Below, in pieces: positions 55,172-64,000 of a DNA stretch of 64,000 nucleotides. Source of the stretch: an uncultured Paracoccaceae bacterium. Lineage in GTDB: Bacteria > Pseudomonadota > Alphaproteobacteria > Rhodobacterales > Rhodobacteraceae. Below the pieces are notes generated by a model. The model saw only the letters and a program-made list of their open reading frames with translations, was not told where the DNA came from and searched no databases. The stretch covers positions 297,791-361,790 of the forward strand of contig CANLVP010000003.1 in NCBI GenBank assembly GCA_947494675.1, written 5' to 3'. Every line of letters begins with the position of its first letter. Positions within the stretch are counted from its first letter, which is position 1. A program made the translations under genes and the position numbers.

Positions 55172-55393
55172 TTATGCCTCCAGATCGAATTTAGGCGCAG
55201 ACTTGCAAGCGCAGTCCGGGCAACCCTTGTCACAGGGCAGCGTGTCATTGCGGAATGGGATGTCAGCCGTTTCGCGGTGGGTTTCGCGGCTGCCGGGGCG
55301 GAACGCCCAGACGATTGTGCCCAGAAAGAACAGCGTCAGCGCCAGCAAGACCCAGCTATCGGCCAGTTCGCGCAGGAATGAATAGGTTTCCAT
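55172..55393 (-). CDS. ccoQ: Cbb3 oxidase small subunit CcoQ
   Basis: This 73-residue protein has one membrane segment (SWVLLALTLFFLGTIVWAFRPG) and a Cys-containing tail CDKGCPDCACKS, longer and more Cys-rich than many CcoQ proteins. CcoQ stabilises or modulates the oxidase. It is 14 bases after ccoO. The CxxxCxxCxC tail is notable and could bind metal. Confidence 0.88.
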   Translation of the reverse strand: METYSFLRELADSWVLLALTLFFLGTIVWAFRPGSRETHRETADIPFRNDTLPCDKGCPDCACKSAPKFDLEA

Positions 55394-55407
55394 CTGATCG
55401 TTCTCCT

Positions 55408-56133
55408 TTAGCGGCTGGCATCTGGCGTGAAGGTCGAGAAATCGACCAGCGTGCCCAGCATTTGCAGATAGGCCACGAGCGCATCCATTTCGGTCAGTTC
55501 CGGCTGGCCATCAAAGTTGCTGACCACGGCACCGGGATAGCGTTCGACCAGCGCGTCCCAATCCCCATCGGGATCGGCCTGCACGGTGAAATCAGCCTGT
55601 GCGCTTGCGATCATCTCTTCGGTGTAGGGCACGCCGACAAAGGCGTGTGTTTCCACCAGATCCTGCACGTGTTCACCGTCAATGACCGTATCCGCCAGGA
55701 AGGCGTATTTCGGCATGATCGATTCCGGCACGACCGATTGCGGGTCTTTGAGGTGATCCACATGCCAAGCGTCCGAATAACGGCCACCGACGCGGGCCAC
55801 GTCCGGCCCGGTGCGCTTTGACCCCCATTGGTGCGGGTGGTCATACATGGATTCCGCCGCGAGCGAGTAGTGACCATAACGCTCAACCTCGTCCCGCATC
55901 GGGCGGATCATCTGGCTGTGACAGACATAGCACCCTTCGCGGATGTAGATGTCACGGCCCGTCAGTTCCAGCGGGCTGTAGGGGCGCACGCCTTCGACCT
56001 CTTCGATGGTATTTTCGAGGTAGAAAAGCGGTGCGATCTCAACGATGCCGCCCACTGTGACCACAAGGAAGGACCCGATCAGAAGCAGCGTCGGGCTGCG
56101 CTCCAGGATTTGGTGTTTTTCAAGAAAAGCCAT
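55408..56133 (-). CDS. ccoO: Cbb3 cytochrome oxidase monoheme subunit CcoO
   Basis: This 241-residue membrane-anchored cytochrome c has an N-terminal segment ([20 protein letters not shown]) and one heme-c site CYVCH at residues 68-72. The later family stretch is [12 protein letters not shown]. It delivers electrons from CcoP to the CcoN active site. It is 12 bases after ccoN. Confidence 0.95.
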   Translation of the reverse strand: MAFLEKHQILERSPTLLLIGSFLVVTVGGIVEIAPLFYLENTIEEVEGVRPYSPLELTGRDIYIREGCYVCHSQMIRPMRDEVERYGHYSLAAESMYDHPHQWGSKRTGPDVARVGGRYSDAWHVDHLKDPQSVVPESIMPKYAFLADTVIDGEHVQDLVETHAFVGVPYTEEMIASAQADFTVQADPDGDWDALVERYPGAVVSNFDGQPELTEMDALVAYLQMLGTLVDFSTFTPDASR

Positions 56134-56145
56134 TGCTCTGACCCC

Positions 56146-57744
56146 TTATTCTGCTGGGACGCCGACGGGGGCGGTGACTGTTTCGCCACCCCGGATCGTC
56201 ATCCACATATTCCAGGCCATGATCAGTGCGCCGGCCAGATACATCACGCCGCCCAATCCGCGGACCACATACATCGGGAACTTGGCGCTCACGGTGTCGG
56301 CGAAGCTGTTCACAAGGAAACCTTGCGCATCGACTTCACGCCACATCAGGCCTTCCATGATGCCGGTGACCCACATCGACGAGGCGTAGAGAACGATGCC
56401 GATGGTGGCCAACCAGAAGTGCCAGTTGATCGCGGACATCGAATACATCTGCGCCCGCCCCCAAAGCTTAGGTGTGAGGAAGTAGAGCGCACCAAAGGTG
56501 ATCATCCCGTTCCAGCCCAATGCACCGGAATGCACGTGACCAATGGTCCAGTCAGTGTAGTGTGACAGGCTGTTGACCGCGCGGATCGACATCATCGGAC
56601 CTTCAAAGGTGGACATGCCGTAGAACGCGAGACTGATCACCATCATCCGGATGATCGGATCGGTCCGCAGCTTGTCCCAGGCCCCTTGCAGGGTCATCAG
56701 ACCATTGATCATACCGCCCCAGCTGGGCATCCACAGGATGATCGAGAACACCATCCCCAGCGTAGATGCCCAGTCGGGGAGAGCTGTGTAATGCAGGTGG
56801 TGCGGACCGGCCCAGATATAAAGAAAGATCAGCGCCCAGAAGTGGATGATCGACAGTTTGTAAGAGAAGACCGGGCGACCCGCCTGCTTCGGCACGAAGT
56901 AGTACATCATGCCCAGGAAGCCCGCCGTCAGGAAGAACCCCACCGCGTTGTGGCCGTACCACCATTGCGTCATGGCGTCCTGCACACCGGCAAAGACCTG
57001 TACGGACTTGCTGCCCCAGATGCTGACGGGAATGCTGATGTTGTTGACGATATGCAGCATTGCGACGGTCACGATGAACGACAGCAGGAACCAGTTGGCG
57101 ACGTAGATGTGCCGCTCTTTCCGTGTGAAGATCGTGCCAAGGTAGACCGCAAGGAATGCGACCCAAACCACGGTCAGCCAGATGTCGACGTACCACTCAG
57201 GCTCTGCATATTCTTTGGATTGTGTGGCACCGAGCAAATAGCCCGTTGCGGCCAGCACGATGAAAAGGTTGTAACCCCAGAACACGAACCACGCGAGGTT
57301 GCCGCCCCAAAGCCGCGCACCGCAGGTGCGTTGCACGATATAGAACGACGACATGATCAGGGCATTGCCGCCAAAGGCAAAAATCACGGCAGAGGTGTGC
57401 AGCGGGCGTAGACGTCCAAAGTTGGCATAGGGTTGCGCCCAATCAAGGTTAAGCACCGGAAAGGCGAGCTGAAAGGCGATGACAACGCCGACCAGAAACC
57501 CAACGACGCCCCAGAACCCTGTGGCGATCACACCGGCCCGGATGACCCCATCCATATAGCCTGAGGTATCGATTGTGGGCTGTGGGCTGTCGGTCTGGCG
57601 TAGCACCCAGACGAACATGCCTGCGGCAACCAACATGATCAGGATCGCATGCACCTGATAGGCCAGATCGCGGCCCCAATTCGCGGCAAGTGCTGCGATA
57701 AACACCACCAGCCCCAGCGCGACCAGCTTTAGATAATTGGACAT
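56146..57744 (-). CDS. ccoN: Cbb3 cytochrome oxidase catalytic subunit CcoN
   Basis: This 532-residue heme-copper oxidase subunit with about 12 membrane helices reduces O2 and pumps protons at low oxygen. Histidine ligands are visible in [48 protein letters not shown] and [14 protein letters not shown]. Extra residues before the final segments are normal for type C oxidases. It heads the leftward ccoNOQP operon and is divergent from a universal stress gene. A perfect FNR-type site lies between them. Confidence 0.96.
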   Translation of the reverse strand: MSNYLKLVALGLVVFIAALAANWGRDLAYQVHAILIMLVAAGMFVWVLRQTDSPQPTIDTSGYMDGVIRAGVIATGFWGVVGFLVGVVIAFQLAFPVLNLDWAQPYANFGRLRPLHTSAVIFAFGGNALIMSSFYIVQRTCGARLWGGNLAWFVFWGYNLFIVLAATGYLLGATQSKEYAEPEWYVDIWLTVVWVAFLAVYLGTIFTRKERHIYVANWFLLSFIVTVAMLHIVNNISIPVSIWGSKSVQVFAGVQDAMTQWWYGHNAVGFFLTAGFLGMMYYFVPKQAGRPVFSYKLSIIHFWALIFLYIWAGPHHLHYTALPDWASTLGMVFSIILWMPSWGGMINGLMTLQGAWDKLRTDPIIRMMVISLAFYGMSTFEGPMMSIRAVNSLSHYTDWTIGHVHSGALGWNGMITFGALYFLTPKLWGRAQMYSMSAINWHFWLATIGIVLYASSMWVTGIMEGLMWREVDAQGFLVNSFADTVSAKFPMYVVRGLGGVMYLAGALIMAWNMWMTIRGGETVTAPVGVPAE

Positions 57745-57818
57745 CTCTTATCCCCTTCCTTTGGCCAAACGGATTGGCCCCGTTGAACGGGTTTTGCGGC
57801 AAAGACAGAGGCGCTGCT

Positions 57819-57832
57819 TTGATCTGGGTCAA
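57819..57832. promoter_or_regulatory. FNR-type site between ccoN and the universal stress gene (TTGATCTGGGTCAA)
   Basis: TTGAT-N4-GTCAA is a near-perfect FNR/FnrL palindrome. It lies 75-88 bases upstream of ccoN and about 89-102 bases upstream of the divergent universal stress gene, so it may activate both under low oxygen. Confidence 0.85.
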
Positions 57833-57920
57833 ATCGTCAGCAAAGCTCTTTGTGCGATAGATCAACGACGCAGGGTCGCCCTCCGGTCCATGTTTGATGT
57901 GCAGCAGAATGGAGAACGAC

Positions 57921-58760
57921 ATGACCTATCAATCGATCACCACGGTCATTCATGACCTGGACGAAAGTCATGCCGCGCTGGAATGGGCCATCGCCGCCAG
58001 CCGCGCATGGGGGGCCCATCTCAATATCATATGTGCCGGTGTCGATCATTCCGACCCCGGCTATTATTATGCAGGCGCACAGGCCATCGCGGTGCAGGAA
58101 AACCTGAGCGTGGCGCAAAGTGCCGCGTCCCAGATTGAGGACATGATCAAGACGCGCCTCGCCACAGAAGACATCCTGTGGGATTGCGAAGCTGTGACAG
58201 TGATGCTGAACGGGTTGGAACCCTTCATTGCCGATCATGCGCGGTTCTTTGATCTGGCGATCCTGCCAAAACCTTATGGCGCGGACCGGTCCCGCATTGA
58301 TGTCACGATCTTTGAGACCTGTCTTTTTGGTGCGGACATCCCGGTGATCGTGGTGCCCGACGGCGCCCCCTTTGTGGCCGAACCCAAAACGATTCTCGTC
58401 GGTTGGGATGATGGGGCAGAGGCGCTGGCCGCTTGCCGTGCCGCCCTGCCCTTTTTTGCCAAGGCGGTCGCCACGGATATCTGCATCATCGATCCACCCC
58501 TTGACCGGCAGGACCGGTCCGACCCCGGTGGTCGGCTCGCGCATATGATTGCACGACATGGGGCATCAGCCTCGATCACGGTCGCGGCCAAAGGGCCCGA
58601 CAGCATCGCGGCAGAGCTGTTAAGACGCGGAATGGAAAAGGACGCGTCGCTTTTGGTGATGGGGGCCTATGGTCATTCGCGCCTGCGCGAGGCGATGCTG
58701 GGTGGTGCGACACGCGACATCCTTCAGACGACATCGCTGCCCATCCTGATGGCGCATTAA
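57921..58760 (+). CDS. Tandem-domain universal stress protein near the cbb3 operon
   Basis: This 279-residue protein has two Usp domains in tandem. The first begins SITTVIHDLDESHAALEWAI. The second begins TILVGWDDGAEALAA and ends with the ATP-loop-like MGAYGHSRLREAMLGGATRDIL. GGAGA precedes the ATG at 57921; an upstream frame start at 57894 is unlikely. It shares the FNR-containing gap with ccoN and converges with fnrL with a 4-base overlap. Oxygen-limited expression is inferred, as for similar Usp proteins near cbb3 operons. Confidence 0.88.
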   Translation: MTYQSITTVIHDLDESHAALEWAIAASRAWGAHLNIICAGVDHSDPGYYYAGAQAIAVQENLSVAQSAASQIEDMIKTRLATEDILWDCEAVTVMLNGLEPFIADHARFFDLAILPKPYGADRSRIDVTIFETCLFGADIPVIVVPDGAPFVAEPKTILVGWDDGAEALAACRAALPFFAKAVATDICIIDPPLDRQDRSDPGGRLAHMIARHGASASITVAAKGPDSIAAELLRRGMEKDASLLVMGAYGHSRLREAMLGGATRDILQTTSLPILMAH

Positions 58761-59476
58761 TCCTCGCCTGCGGCCGCCTTGATCGCGGACATATCTTCGA
58801 TCGTCACCTGCCGGTTGCCCACCAGTGAAATCAGCCCTTCCTTTTTGAGGCTCGAGATTTGGCGGCTCACGGTTTCAAGCGTCAGACCAAGATAGCTTGC
58901 CATCGCGTCGCGGGTCAGTGGCAATTCGAACTGCGCAAGATCAAGACCGAGGTTGAGCCCCGGTGTGCGAGTCCGACGCTCAACCAACAACAAAAACGTC
59001 GCGATCTTTTCGCGGGCCGTTTTGCGGCCCAGCAAGAACATCCAGTCCCTTGCGGCGTCCAATTCGTCCAAGGCCATTTCAAGCATCCGCTGCGCGATGT
59101 GCGGCGTATCTTTCACCAGCTTTTCAAACTGCTGGCGACGAAAACAACACAGCGTCACCTCTGTCACGGCTGAGACGTCATAGAGGGCGGTGTCGCGCCC
59201 CGGTCGGCCCAAAAAATCGGAAGGTAGCAAAAGGCCCAGCGTTTGACGGCGGCCATCCTCTGCGATTTGTTCAATCGTGGCCGTGCCGCTGACGACAGAG
59301 GCCACAAACTCAAGCCGGTCACCACGCCACACAATGGGCTGGCCCGCCTCGAACGTCCGGTAATACTTCATGCTTTCCAGCATCGCCAGCTCATCCGCGT
59401 CACAACTGGCGCAGACGGCGCGGTGCCGAATTGGGCAGGATTGGCACTGCGAAGGACGTTCGGCAAGTGCGACCAT
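58757..59476 (-). CDS. fnrL: Fnr-type oxygen-responsive regulator
   Basis: This 239-residue CRP/FNR-family activator of anaerobic or microaerobic genes senses oxygen through a 4Fe-4S cluster. The N-terminus has four cysteines (C11, C14, C22, C25), with more at C110-C111 in TLCCFRR, enough for the cluster. The helix-turn-helix ends in LTLETVSRQISSLKKEGLI, with the E-xx-SR DNA-contact residues of FNR. It is next to the cbb3 cluster with two matching FNR sites, supporting the FnrL call. Confidence 0.92.
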   Translation of the reverse strand: MVALAERPSQCQSCPIRHRAVCASCDADELAMLESMKYYRTFEAGQPIVWRGDRLEFVASVVSGTATIEQIAEDGRRQTLGLLLPSDFLGRPGRDTALYDVSAVTEVTLCCFRRQQFEKLVKDTPHIAQRMLEMALDELDAARDWMFLLGRKTAREKIATFLLLVERRTRTPGLNLGLDLAQFELPLTRDAMASYLGLTLETVSRQISSLKKEGLISLVGNRQVTIEDMSAIKAAAGED

Positions 59477-59535
59477 GAGGGACTCCGATGTGTTGGCTAC
59501 GGGGACAGCTTAACCGCCCCCGAAACCAGCCGCAA

Positions 59536-60666
59536 TCAGCTCAGCGTCACCCAGCCTGCATTTCCCTGACTGGAACGCACGCAGGCGTCGATAAACCGCA
59601 TGCCATCAAGACCAGCATCAATGCCGGGGATCAAGGTGTCGGAGGGGTTGCCACCCTCACGCAAAACGGCGGCGGCTTCGGTGTAAAGCGTGGCAAAAGC
59701 CTCAAGGTAGCCCTCGGGATGGCCGCCTGGGATACGTGTCACCGCAGCCGCGGCATCATTGGCACCAACACCACCACGGGTCAGCGTGCGCGTGGGTTCG
59801 CCATGCGGGGTAAAGCGCAGGTAGTTGGGGTTTTCCTGTTCCCATTCCAGCCCGCCCTTGTCGCCAAAGACGCGCAAGCGCAGCCCGTTTTCGTTCCCGA
59901 CAGAGACCTGAGACGCCCAAAGCATCCCCTTCGCGCCGCTGTCATAGCGCAACATGATGTGCGCGTTGTCATCCAACCTTCGGCCCGGCACAAAGCTCGC
60001 CAGATCAGCCGCCAGATGCGACGGGGTTTGGCCGGTCACGAATTGCGCAAGGTTAAAGGCATGGGTGCCGATATCGCCGATGGCCCCGCCCGCGCCCGAC
60101 TGCGCAGGGTCGGTGCGCCATGCGGCTTGCTTTTGGCCGGTCTCTTCGATGGCGTCGGTCAGCCAATCCTGCACATATTCCGCCTGCACGACGCGGATTT
60201 TTCCCAGTTCACCTGCCGCGACCATAGCGCGCGCTTGCCGGATCATCGGGTAGCCGGTGTAATTATGGGTCAGAAAGAACGGCGCTTTAGAGGCTTTGAC
60301 CGTGGCGGCAAGATCTTGGGCTTCTTCCAATGACGCGGTGAGTGGTTTGTCACAGATCACGGCGATGCCTGCGTCCAGAAACGCCTTGGTGATCGGGCCG
60401 TGCAGGTGGTTCGGTGTCACGATGCTGACCGCATCGATGCCATCGTCCCGCGCCGCCTCAGCCTGCGCCATTTCAGCGTAGCTGCCATAGCTACGATCAG
60501 ATGCGACGCCCAATTCCTTGGCCGAGGCATGGGCCCGTGCGGGATCAGACGAAAACGCGCCCGCGACAATTTCCCAATGCCCATCAAGCCGCGCAGCCAT
60601 CCGGTGCACAGCCCCGATGAACGCGCCTTGGCCGCCACCGACCATCCCGAGTTTCAACATGGTCAT
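59536..60666 (-). CDS. Gfo/Idh/MocA-family oxidoreductase
   Basis: This 376-residue NAD(P)-dependent sugar-type dehydrogenase has the Rossmann start LGMVGGGQGAFIGAVHRMAA and the family CDKPLT (EKP-like) motif near residue 124. The C-terminal domain has GAIGDIGTHAFNLAQFV, where Asp and His likely take part in catalysis. It overlaps the upstream isomerase gene by ATGA. It is last in the leftward carbohydrate cluster that begins off the right edge. The substrate is unknown. Confidence 0.87.
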   Translation of the reverse strand: MTMLKLGMVGGGQGAFIGAVHRMAARLDGHWEIVAGAFSSDPARAHASAKELGVASDRSYGSYAEMAQAEAARDDGIDAVSIVTPNHLHGPITKAFLDAGIAVICDKPLTASLEEAQDLAATVKASKAPFFLTHNYTGYPMIRQARAMVAAGELGKIRVVQAEYVQDWLTDAIEETGQKQAAWRTDPAQSGAGGAIGDIGTHAFNLAQFVTGQTPSHLAADLASFVPGRRLDDNAHIMLRYDSGAKGMLWASQVSVGNENGLRLRVFGDKGGLEWEQENPNYLRFTPHGEPTRTLTRGGVGANDAAAAVTRIPGGHPEGYLEAFATLYTEAAAVLREGGNPSDTLIPGIDAGLDGMRFIDACVRSSQGNAGWVTLS

Positions 60667-61718
60667 ATCCCCAGCATCTTTTTGTTCTTCGCCGTGTCGG
60701 GCTCTGCACCCGCAAAATCGTCAAAGGCTTTGTCGGTCAATTCGATGATGTGTTCTGCGATAAAGGGCGCGCCCTCTGCCGCACCCTGCTGCGGTGATTT
60801 CAGACAGCATTCCCATTCGAGCACGGCCCAACTGTCATAGCCATATTGCGCAAGACGCGAGAAAATCCCTTTGAAATCAACCTGCCCGTCGCCCAGGCTG
60901 CGGAAGCGGGCAGCGCGGTCAGTCCAGCCTGCATAGCCCGAATAGACGCCCTGGCTGGCGGTTGGGTTAAATTCGGCATCCTTGACGTGATAGGCTTTGA
61001 TCCGGTCGTGGTAGAGGTCGATGAACCCCAGATAATCCATTTGCTGCAGCAGGAAGTGGCTGGGATCATAGTTGATCGTCGCCCGTTCGTGGCCATCCAG
61101 CGCATCGACAAACCGTTCGAACGTGGCACCGTCGAAGACATCCTCACCGGGGTGAATTTCATAGGCCATGTCGACGCCGTTGTCCTCATAGACGTCCAAT
61201 ATCGGCTTCCAGCGGCGAGCGAGTTCGGCAAATGCGTCCTCGATCAGGCCCTGCGGGCGCTGTGGCCACGGGTAGAGGTAAGGGAATGCCAGTGAGCCAG
61301 TGAACCCGACCGAAACATCAAGCCCAAGGTTGCGCGAGGCTTTGGCCGCTTTGACCACTTCGCCCACGGCCCATTCCTGACGCGCCTTGGGATTGCCGTG
61401 GACTGATTCCGGAGCAAAGGCGTCAAAGGCTGTGTCGTAGGCGGGATGCACGGCCACCAATTGCCCTTGCAAATGGGTCGACAGCTCTGTGATTTCGACG
61501 CCTGCATCGGCGCAAATGCCCTTAACCTCATCGCAGTAAGTTTGGCTTTCGGCGGCCTTGGTCAGGTCAAACAGACTGGGAATAAAGGTCGGGATTTGCA
61601 CGCCCTTATACCCGAGCCCTGCGGCCCATTTCGTGATGTTTTCCAATGAATTAAACGGCGCTTCGTCACCCGCAAACTGGGCGAGAAATATCGCCGGACC
61701 CTTCATGCTGCGTCCCAT
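60663..61718 (-). CDS. Sugar phosphate isomerase/epimerase-like TIM-barrel protein
   Basis: This 351-residue AP-endonuclease-2-fold protein contains GPAIFLAQFAGDEAPFNSLENITKWAAGLGYKGVQ-type segments. Metal ligands appear along DMAYEIHPGEDVFDG, ATINYDPSHFLLQQMD and YHVKDAEF. AGGAG upstream supports the ATG at 61718 over one four codons later. It lies between a GH43 gene and a Gfo/Idh/MocA gene, as expected for carbohydrate breakdown. Substrate unknown. Confidence 0.85.
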   Translation of the reverse strand: MGRSMKGPAIFLAQFAGDEAPFNSLENITKWAAGLGYKGVQIPTFIPSLFDLTKAAESQTYCDEVKGICADAGVEITELSTHLQGQLVAVHPAYDTAFDAFAPESVHGNPKARQEWAVGEVVKAAKASRNLGLDVSVGFTGSLAFPYLYPWPQRPQGLIEDAFAELARRWKPILDVYEDNGVDMAYEIHPGEDVFDGATFERFVDALDGHERATINYDPSHFLLQQMDYLGFIDLYHDRIKAYHVKDAEFNPTASQGVYSGYAGWTDRAARFRSLGDGQVDFKGIFSRLAQYGYDSWAVLEWECCLKSPQQGAAEGAPFIAEHIIELTDKAFDDFAGAEPDTAKNKKMLGI

Positions 61719-61721
61719 ATT

Positions 61722-63332
61722 TTAGCTCCTTTGAAATGGTTGCGGGTGGTAAGCAAAACTGCCGAACGCAGCCTGCCGCCCAGACCCTGTTATGTCAAAT
61801 GCGACCATGCCGACAAAGGCCCCGGTGAACGACGCGTGCTCGCCCCGGCCCCCTTCGTCGCTGATGATATTTGCGGGCAGAACCGGGCCAAACGGTTGCG
61901 GTCTGCCACCCCCTTGCGCCCAATAGAACTGCTGATCCGGGCCGGTGACCTGCACCGAAAGGGTGACAGGACCATCGGCAAGGGGCACGTCCTTGGCCAG
62001 CGGAAAGCTCAGCGCGCCGTCAGGGAAATCCCCCATGCAGGACATCAGCGTCAGAACCCGGCCCTGTTCGGCGTCATGCGTGATCAAAGCCGCATGAAAT
62101 TTGCCGCGATTGTAGTAGGTCGTGAGCCCCGCTGCTTGCTGAAAGGTCGTGGGGTCAAAGGTCACGGTCGTTTCGGCGTGGTAGGCCAAATGTTCTTGCC
62201 TGCGCGCGACGAGGGCCTGTTCAAACCAGCTTCCAATGCTCTCGCGTCCGGTCAGGACCAAGGCCCTGTCCGCCACGTGGAAAATCCGGTCAGGGTAAGG
62301 CGTGCGGAGCCACTGAAATTCTGGCGGGAGCGCGGTGAAATGGTTGTGGATGACGGGTGCTGCGACCGCTGGCGGATGATCTGTGGGGATTGTTTCGGGG
62401 GACAAAAGCCCGCCATCTTCGAGATAAAGCCAGTCATCGCGCCACACGACCCGCGCGATCCCGGTTTCGCGCCCGCAGGGGCAGAACCGCCCTTTCCCGT
62501 TTGCATCTGTGATTGGACGACCCATGAGATAGGTGTGCCAACCGGTGCCATCCTCGGCCTCAACATATTGGCCATGTCCGGTGCGTTGCACGGGATGATC
62601 AGGCGCACCCTTGGCCGACATGACGTGCAAGTCTGGGTGATCCTCGTAGGGACCCCAGATGTCGCTTGACCGCGCCAAGGTCACGGCATGTTCATAGCCT
62701 GTCCCACCTTCAGCGGTGGTCAGATAATACCAGCCGTTGCGCTTAAAAATATGCGGTGCTTCGGTCAGCCCCCGCGGCGTGCCCGCGTAGATGTTCCGGA
62801 CAGGTCCCGTGAGGCCGTCCGTTTCGGACCATTCCTGCAACAAGATGCCATCAAAGCTGTCGTGCGCGGGGTTGACCCCTGTGCCCGGCCCTCGATGATT
62901 CCACTGCATGTTGACGAAATACTTGCGCCCGTCGGCATCATGGAAAAGCGACGGGTCAAAACCAGAGGAGTTCACGTAGATCGGATCAGACCAATCACCG
63001 TTGATGGTATCGCAGGTGACGACATAGTTTGGCGCGTCTTTGAACGCCCCGTCCAGCCGCTTCACGTCCGTGTAGACCAACCAAAATCGCCCGTCCGCAT
63101 GGGACAAACAGGGCGCCCAGATGCCGCAGCTGTCGGGGTTACCACGCATGTCCAATTGCGCCGCCCGGTTCAGAGGGCGACTGACCAGCGTCCAGTTCAC
63201 AAGGTCGGTCGAGTGGTGGATCTGGACGCCGGGATACCATTCAAACGTCGAGGTCGCGAGGTAGTAATCCGACCCAACCCGGCAGATCGACGGGTCGGGG
63301 TTAAAGCCGGGCAGGATCGGATTTGTGATCAT
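61722..63332 (-). CDS. Glycoside hydrolase family 43 (beta-xylosidase/arabinofuranosidase-like)
   Basis: This 536-residue enzyme has an N-terminal five-bladed beta-propeller. The catalytic base Asp is in NPILPGFNPDPSICRVG, the pKa-modulating Asp in YVNSSGFDPSLFHD and the acid Glu in GLTEAPHIFKRNGWYYL. The C-terminal half forms a beta-sandwich domain as in GH43 beta-xylosidases. No secretion signal is seen, so it probably acts on imported oligosaccharides. The ATG at 63332 overlaps the stop of the upstream oxidoreductase gene. Confidence 0.88.
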   Translation of the reverse strand: MITNPILPGFNPDPSICRVGSDYYLATSTFEWYPGVQIHHSTDLVNWTLVSRPLNRAAQLDMRGNPDSCGIWAPCLSHADGRFWLVYTDVKRLDGAFKDAPNYVVTCDTINGDWSDPIYVNSSGFDPSLFHDADGRKYFVNMQWNHRGPGTGVNPAHDSFDGILLQEWSETDGLTGPVRNIYAGTPRGLTEAPHIFKRNGWYYLTTAEGGTGYEHAVTLARSSDIWGPYEDHPDLHVMSAKGAPDHPVQRTGHGQYVEAEDGTGWHTYLMGRPITDANGKGRFCPCGRETGIARVVWRDDWLYLEDGGLLSPETIPTDHPPAVAAPVIHNHFTALPPEFQWLRTPYPDRIFHVADRALVLTGRESIGSWFEQALVARRQEHLAYHAETTVTFDPTTFQQAAGLTTYYNRGKFHAALITHDAEQGRVLTLMSCMGDFPDGALSFPLAKDVPLADGPVTLSVQVTGPDQQFYWAQGGGRPQPFGPVLPANIISDEGGRGEHASFTGAFVGMVAFDITGSGRQAAFGSFAYHPQPFQRS

Positions 63333-64000
63333 TTCAGGAGGGCCTTTGCCTCTGCGATGCCCAAGGGTGCCGGTTTTGTGCAAGTGGTGGTCATTGCTTC
63401 AAACTGGCCGGTCTGGCCGGATTTCAGGATTGAGGTCATCACATCCGTGGCATGTACCGCGAGCGAGACGTCGCAACGATGGGGCCGCCCTTCTGTGATG
63501 CCCGCGACCATATCCGCAAGGCCCGCACAACGGTAGTTCGCGCGACCATTGTCGTTTATCACCCCAAAAGGATGGTCCCAGGCGGCCACGGCTTGCATCT
63601 GACCAACCGCATCGGATTGGTGCAGATCGCCCCCAAAGAAGTTGGGGTCCGGCACATAAAGCGTGCCATCCTCACCATAGATTTCCATGTTCTGGTGGTC
63701 GTGCGCTGTGATGTCCCAAGAGGCGGACAGTGTGATGGTCGCGCCCTGCTCAAACTCCAACAAGGCATGGATGTTGGTCGGCGTTTTGACTGGAACGACC
63801 TCCCCATTGCGGGGGCCATTTGCGATGGTCCGTTCCGACTTGGCCGCGCTGGTCAGGGCGGCGACACGTTTGACCGGTCCCAAAAGCTGGATCAGGTTTG
63901 TGACGTAATAGGGACCGATATCAAGGACAGGTCCGGCACCCGGCAGGAAGAAGAAATCAGGGTTGGGATGCCAATGTTCCATGCCCTTAGACATGACATG
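63329..64000 (-). CDS. Gfo/Idh/MocA-family oxidoreductase, C-terminal part (runs off the right edge)
   Basis: The frame stays open from the stop at 63329 through 64000, about 223 residues, with two codons upstream of the internal ATG at 63994. It is therefore the 3' part of a longer gene. It includes GPVLDIGPYYVTNLIQLLGPVKRVA, the C-terminal catalytic segment of Gfo/Idh/MocA enzymes, and YGEDGTLYVPDPNFFGGDL. The N-terminal Rossmann domain is beyond the window. It differs from the related gene at 59.5 kb and overlaps the GH43 gene by four bases. Confidence 0.85.
   Translation of the reverse strand, partial: HVMSKGMEHWHPNPDFFFLPGAGPVLDIGPYYVTNLIQLLGPVKRVAALTSAAKSERTIANGPRNGEVVPVKTPTNIHALLEFEQGATITLSASWDITAHDHQNMEIYGEDGTLYVPDPNFFGGDLHQSDAVGQMQAVAAWDHPFGVINDNGRANYRCAGLADMVAGITEGRPHRCDVSLAVHATDVMTSILKSGQTGQFEAMTTTCTKPAPLGIAEAKALLK

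Overview
The window is about 64 kb of a GC-rich alphaproteobacterial chromosome. Gene content and order point to the Rhodobacterales (roseobacter group). The markers are crotonyl-CoA carboxylase/reductase and ethylmalonyl-CoA mutase side by side, a ccoNOQP-ccoGHIS cbb3 oxidase cluster next to an FnrL-type regulator, a LuxI/LuxR pair, and mdh-sucCDAB-lpd with sdhCDAB nearby. Species is inferred only to this level. There is no rRNA operon, insertion sequence, prophage or CRISPR array. One tRNA-Ala(GGC) is present.

Layout. 1-5.3 kb: a gene tail, branched-chain aminotransferase, a UspA-like protein, three near-identical tandem genes for small secreted proteins, then NfuA-like, DUF6958, TsaB and RimI genes overlapping stop-to-start. 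5.5-11.1 kb: a BMP-type (nucleoside-like) ABC transporter operon that carries a LysE-family exporter between its two permease genes. 11.2-16.1 kb: a TSUP permease with its TIGR02186 partner, a RecD-like helicase, then the quorum-sensing genes (luxI, luxR and a 68-codon ORF overlapping luxR). 16.3-23.8 kb: ccr, an acyltransferase and ecm (ethylmalonyl-CoA pathway), an H-NS-like protein, a DUF4329 protein, DeoD and a DUF1989 protein. 23.9-28.4 kb: sdhCDAB read leftward, with a glycosyltransferase and a lipoprotein inserted between sdhA and sdhB. 28.6-33.2 kb: a DUF1194 protein, then mesaconyl-CoA hydratase, DUF1737, NnrU and a malyl-CoA thioesterase/lyase-like enzyme, a secreted protein and a second TSUP permease. 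33.3-47.8 kb: mdh, a glycosyltransferase, a VPLPA-CTERM protein, then sucC-[four genes]-sucD-sucA-sucB-[two genes]-lpd. 47.8-50 kb: a GntR/FCD regulator, a YgjP-like protein, a FYDLN acid-domain protein, tRNA-Ala and a tiny membrane protein. 50-59.5 kb: the cbb3 oxidase cluster, a tandem universal stress protein and fnrL. 59.5-64 kb: a carbohydrate cluster (two Gfo/Idh/MocA enzymes, a TIM-barrel isomerase and a GH43 glycosidase) running off the right edge.

How it fits together. The window holds most of the lower TCA cycle (succinate dehydrogenase, 2-oxoglutarate dehydrogenase with its E3, succinyl-CoA ligase, malate dehydrogenase), four enzymes or enzyme-like proteins of the ethylmalonyl-CoA route for C2 assimilation, and the microaerobic terminal oxidase with its Fnr-type control sites.

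The most interesting signal is regulatory. The palindrome TGTGATCACA occurs as a pair with exactly 21-bp spacing upstream of sdhC and again upstream of sucC. A perfect copy, TTTGTGATCACAAA, lies 5 bases before the start codon of the GntR gene located just after lpd. This suggests an undescribed, self-controlled regulator of the TCA operons. A second signal is a perfect TTAA-N7-TTAAC (CtrA-type) site in front of the quorum-sensing operon. A third is the repeated insertion of envelope or secreted-protein genes into otherwise conserved TCA operons.
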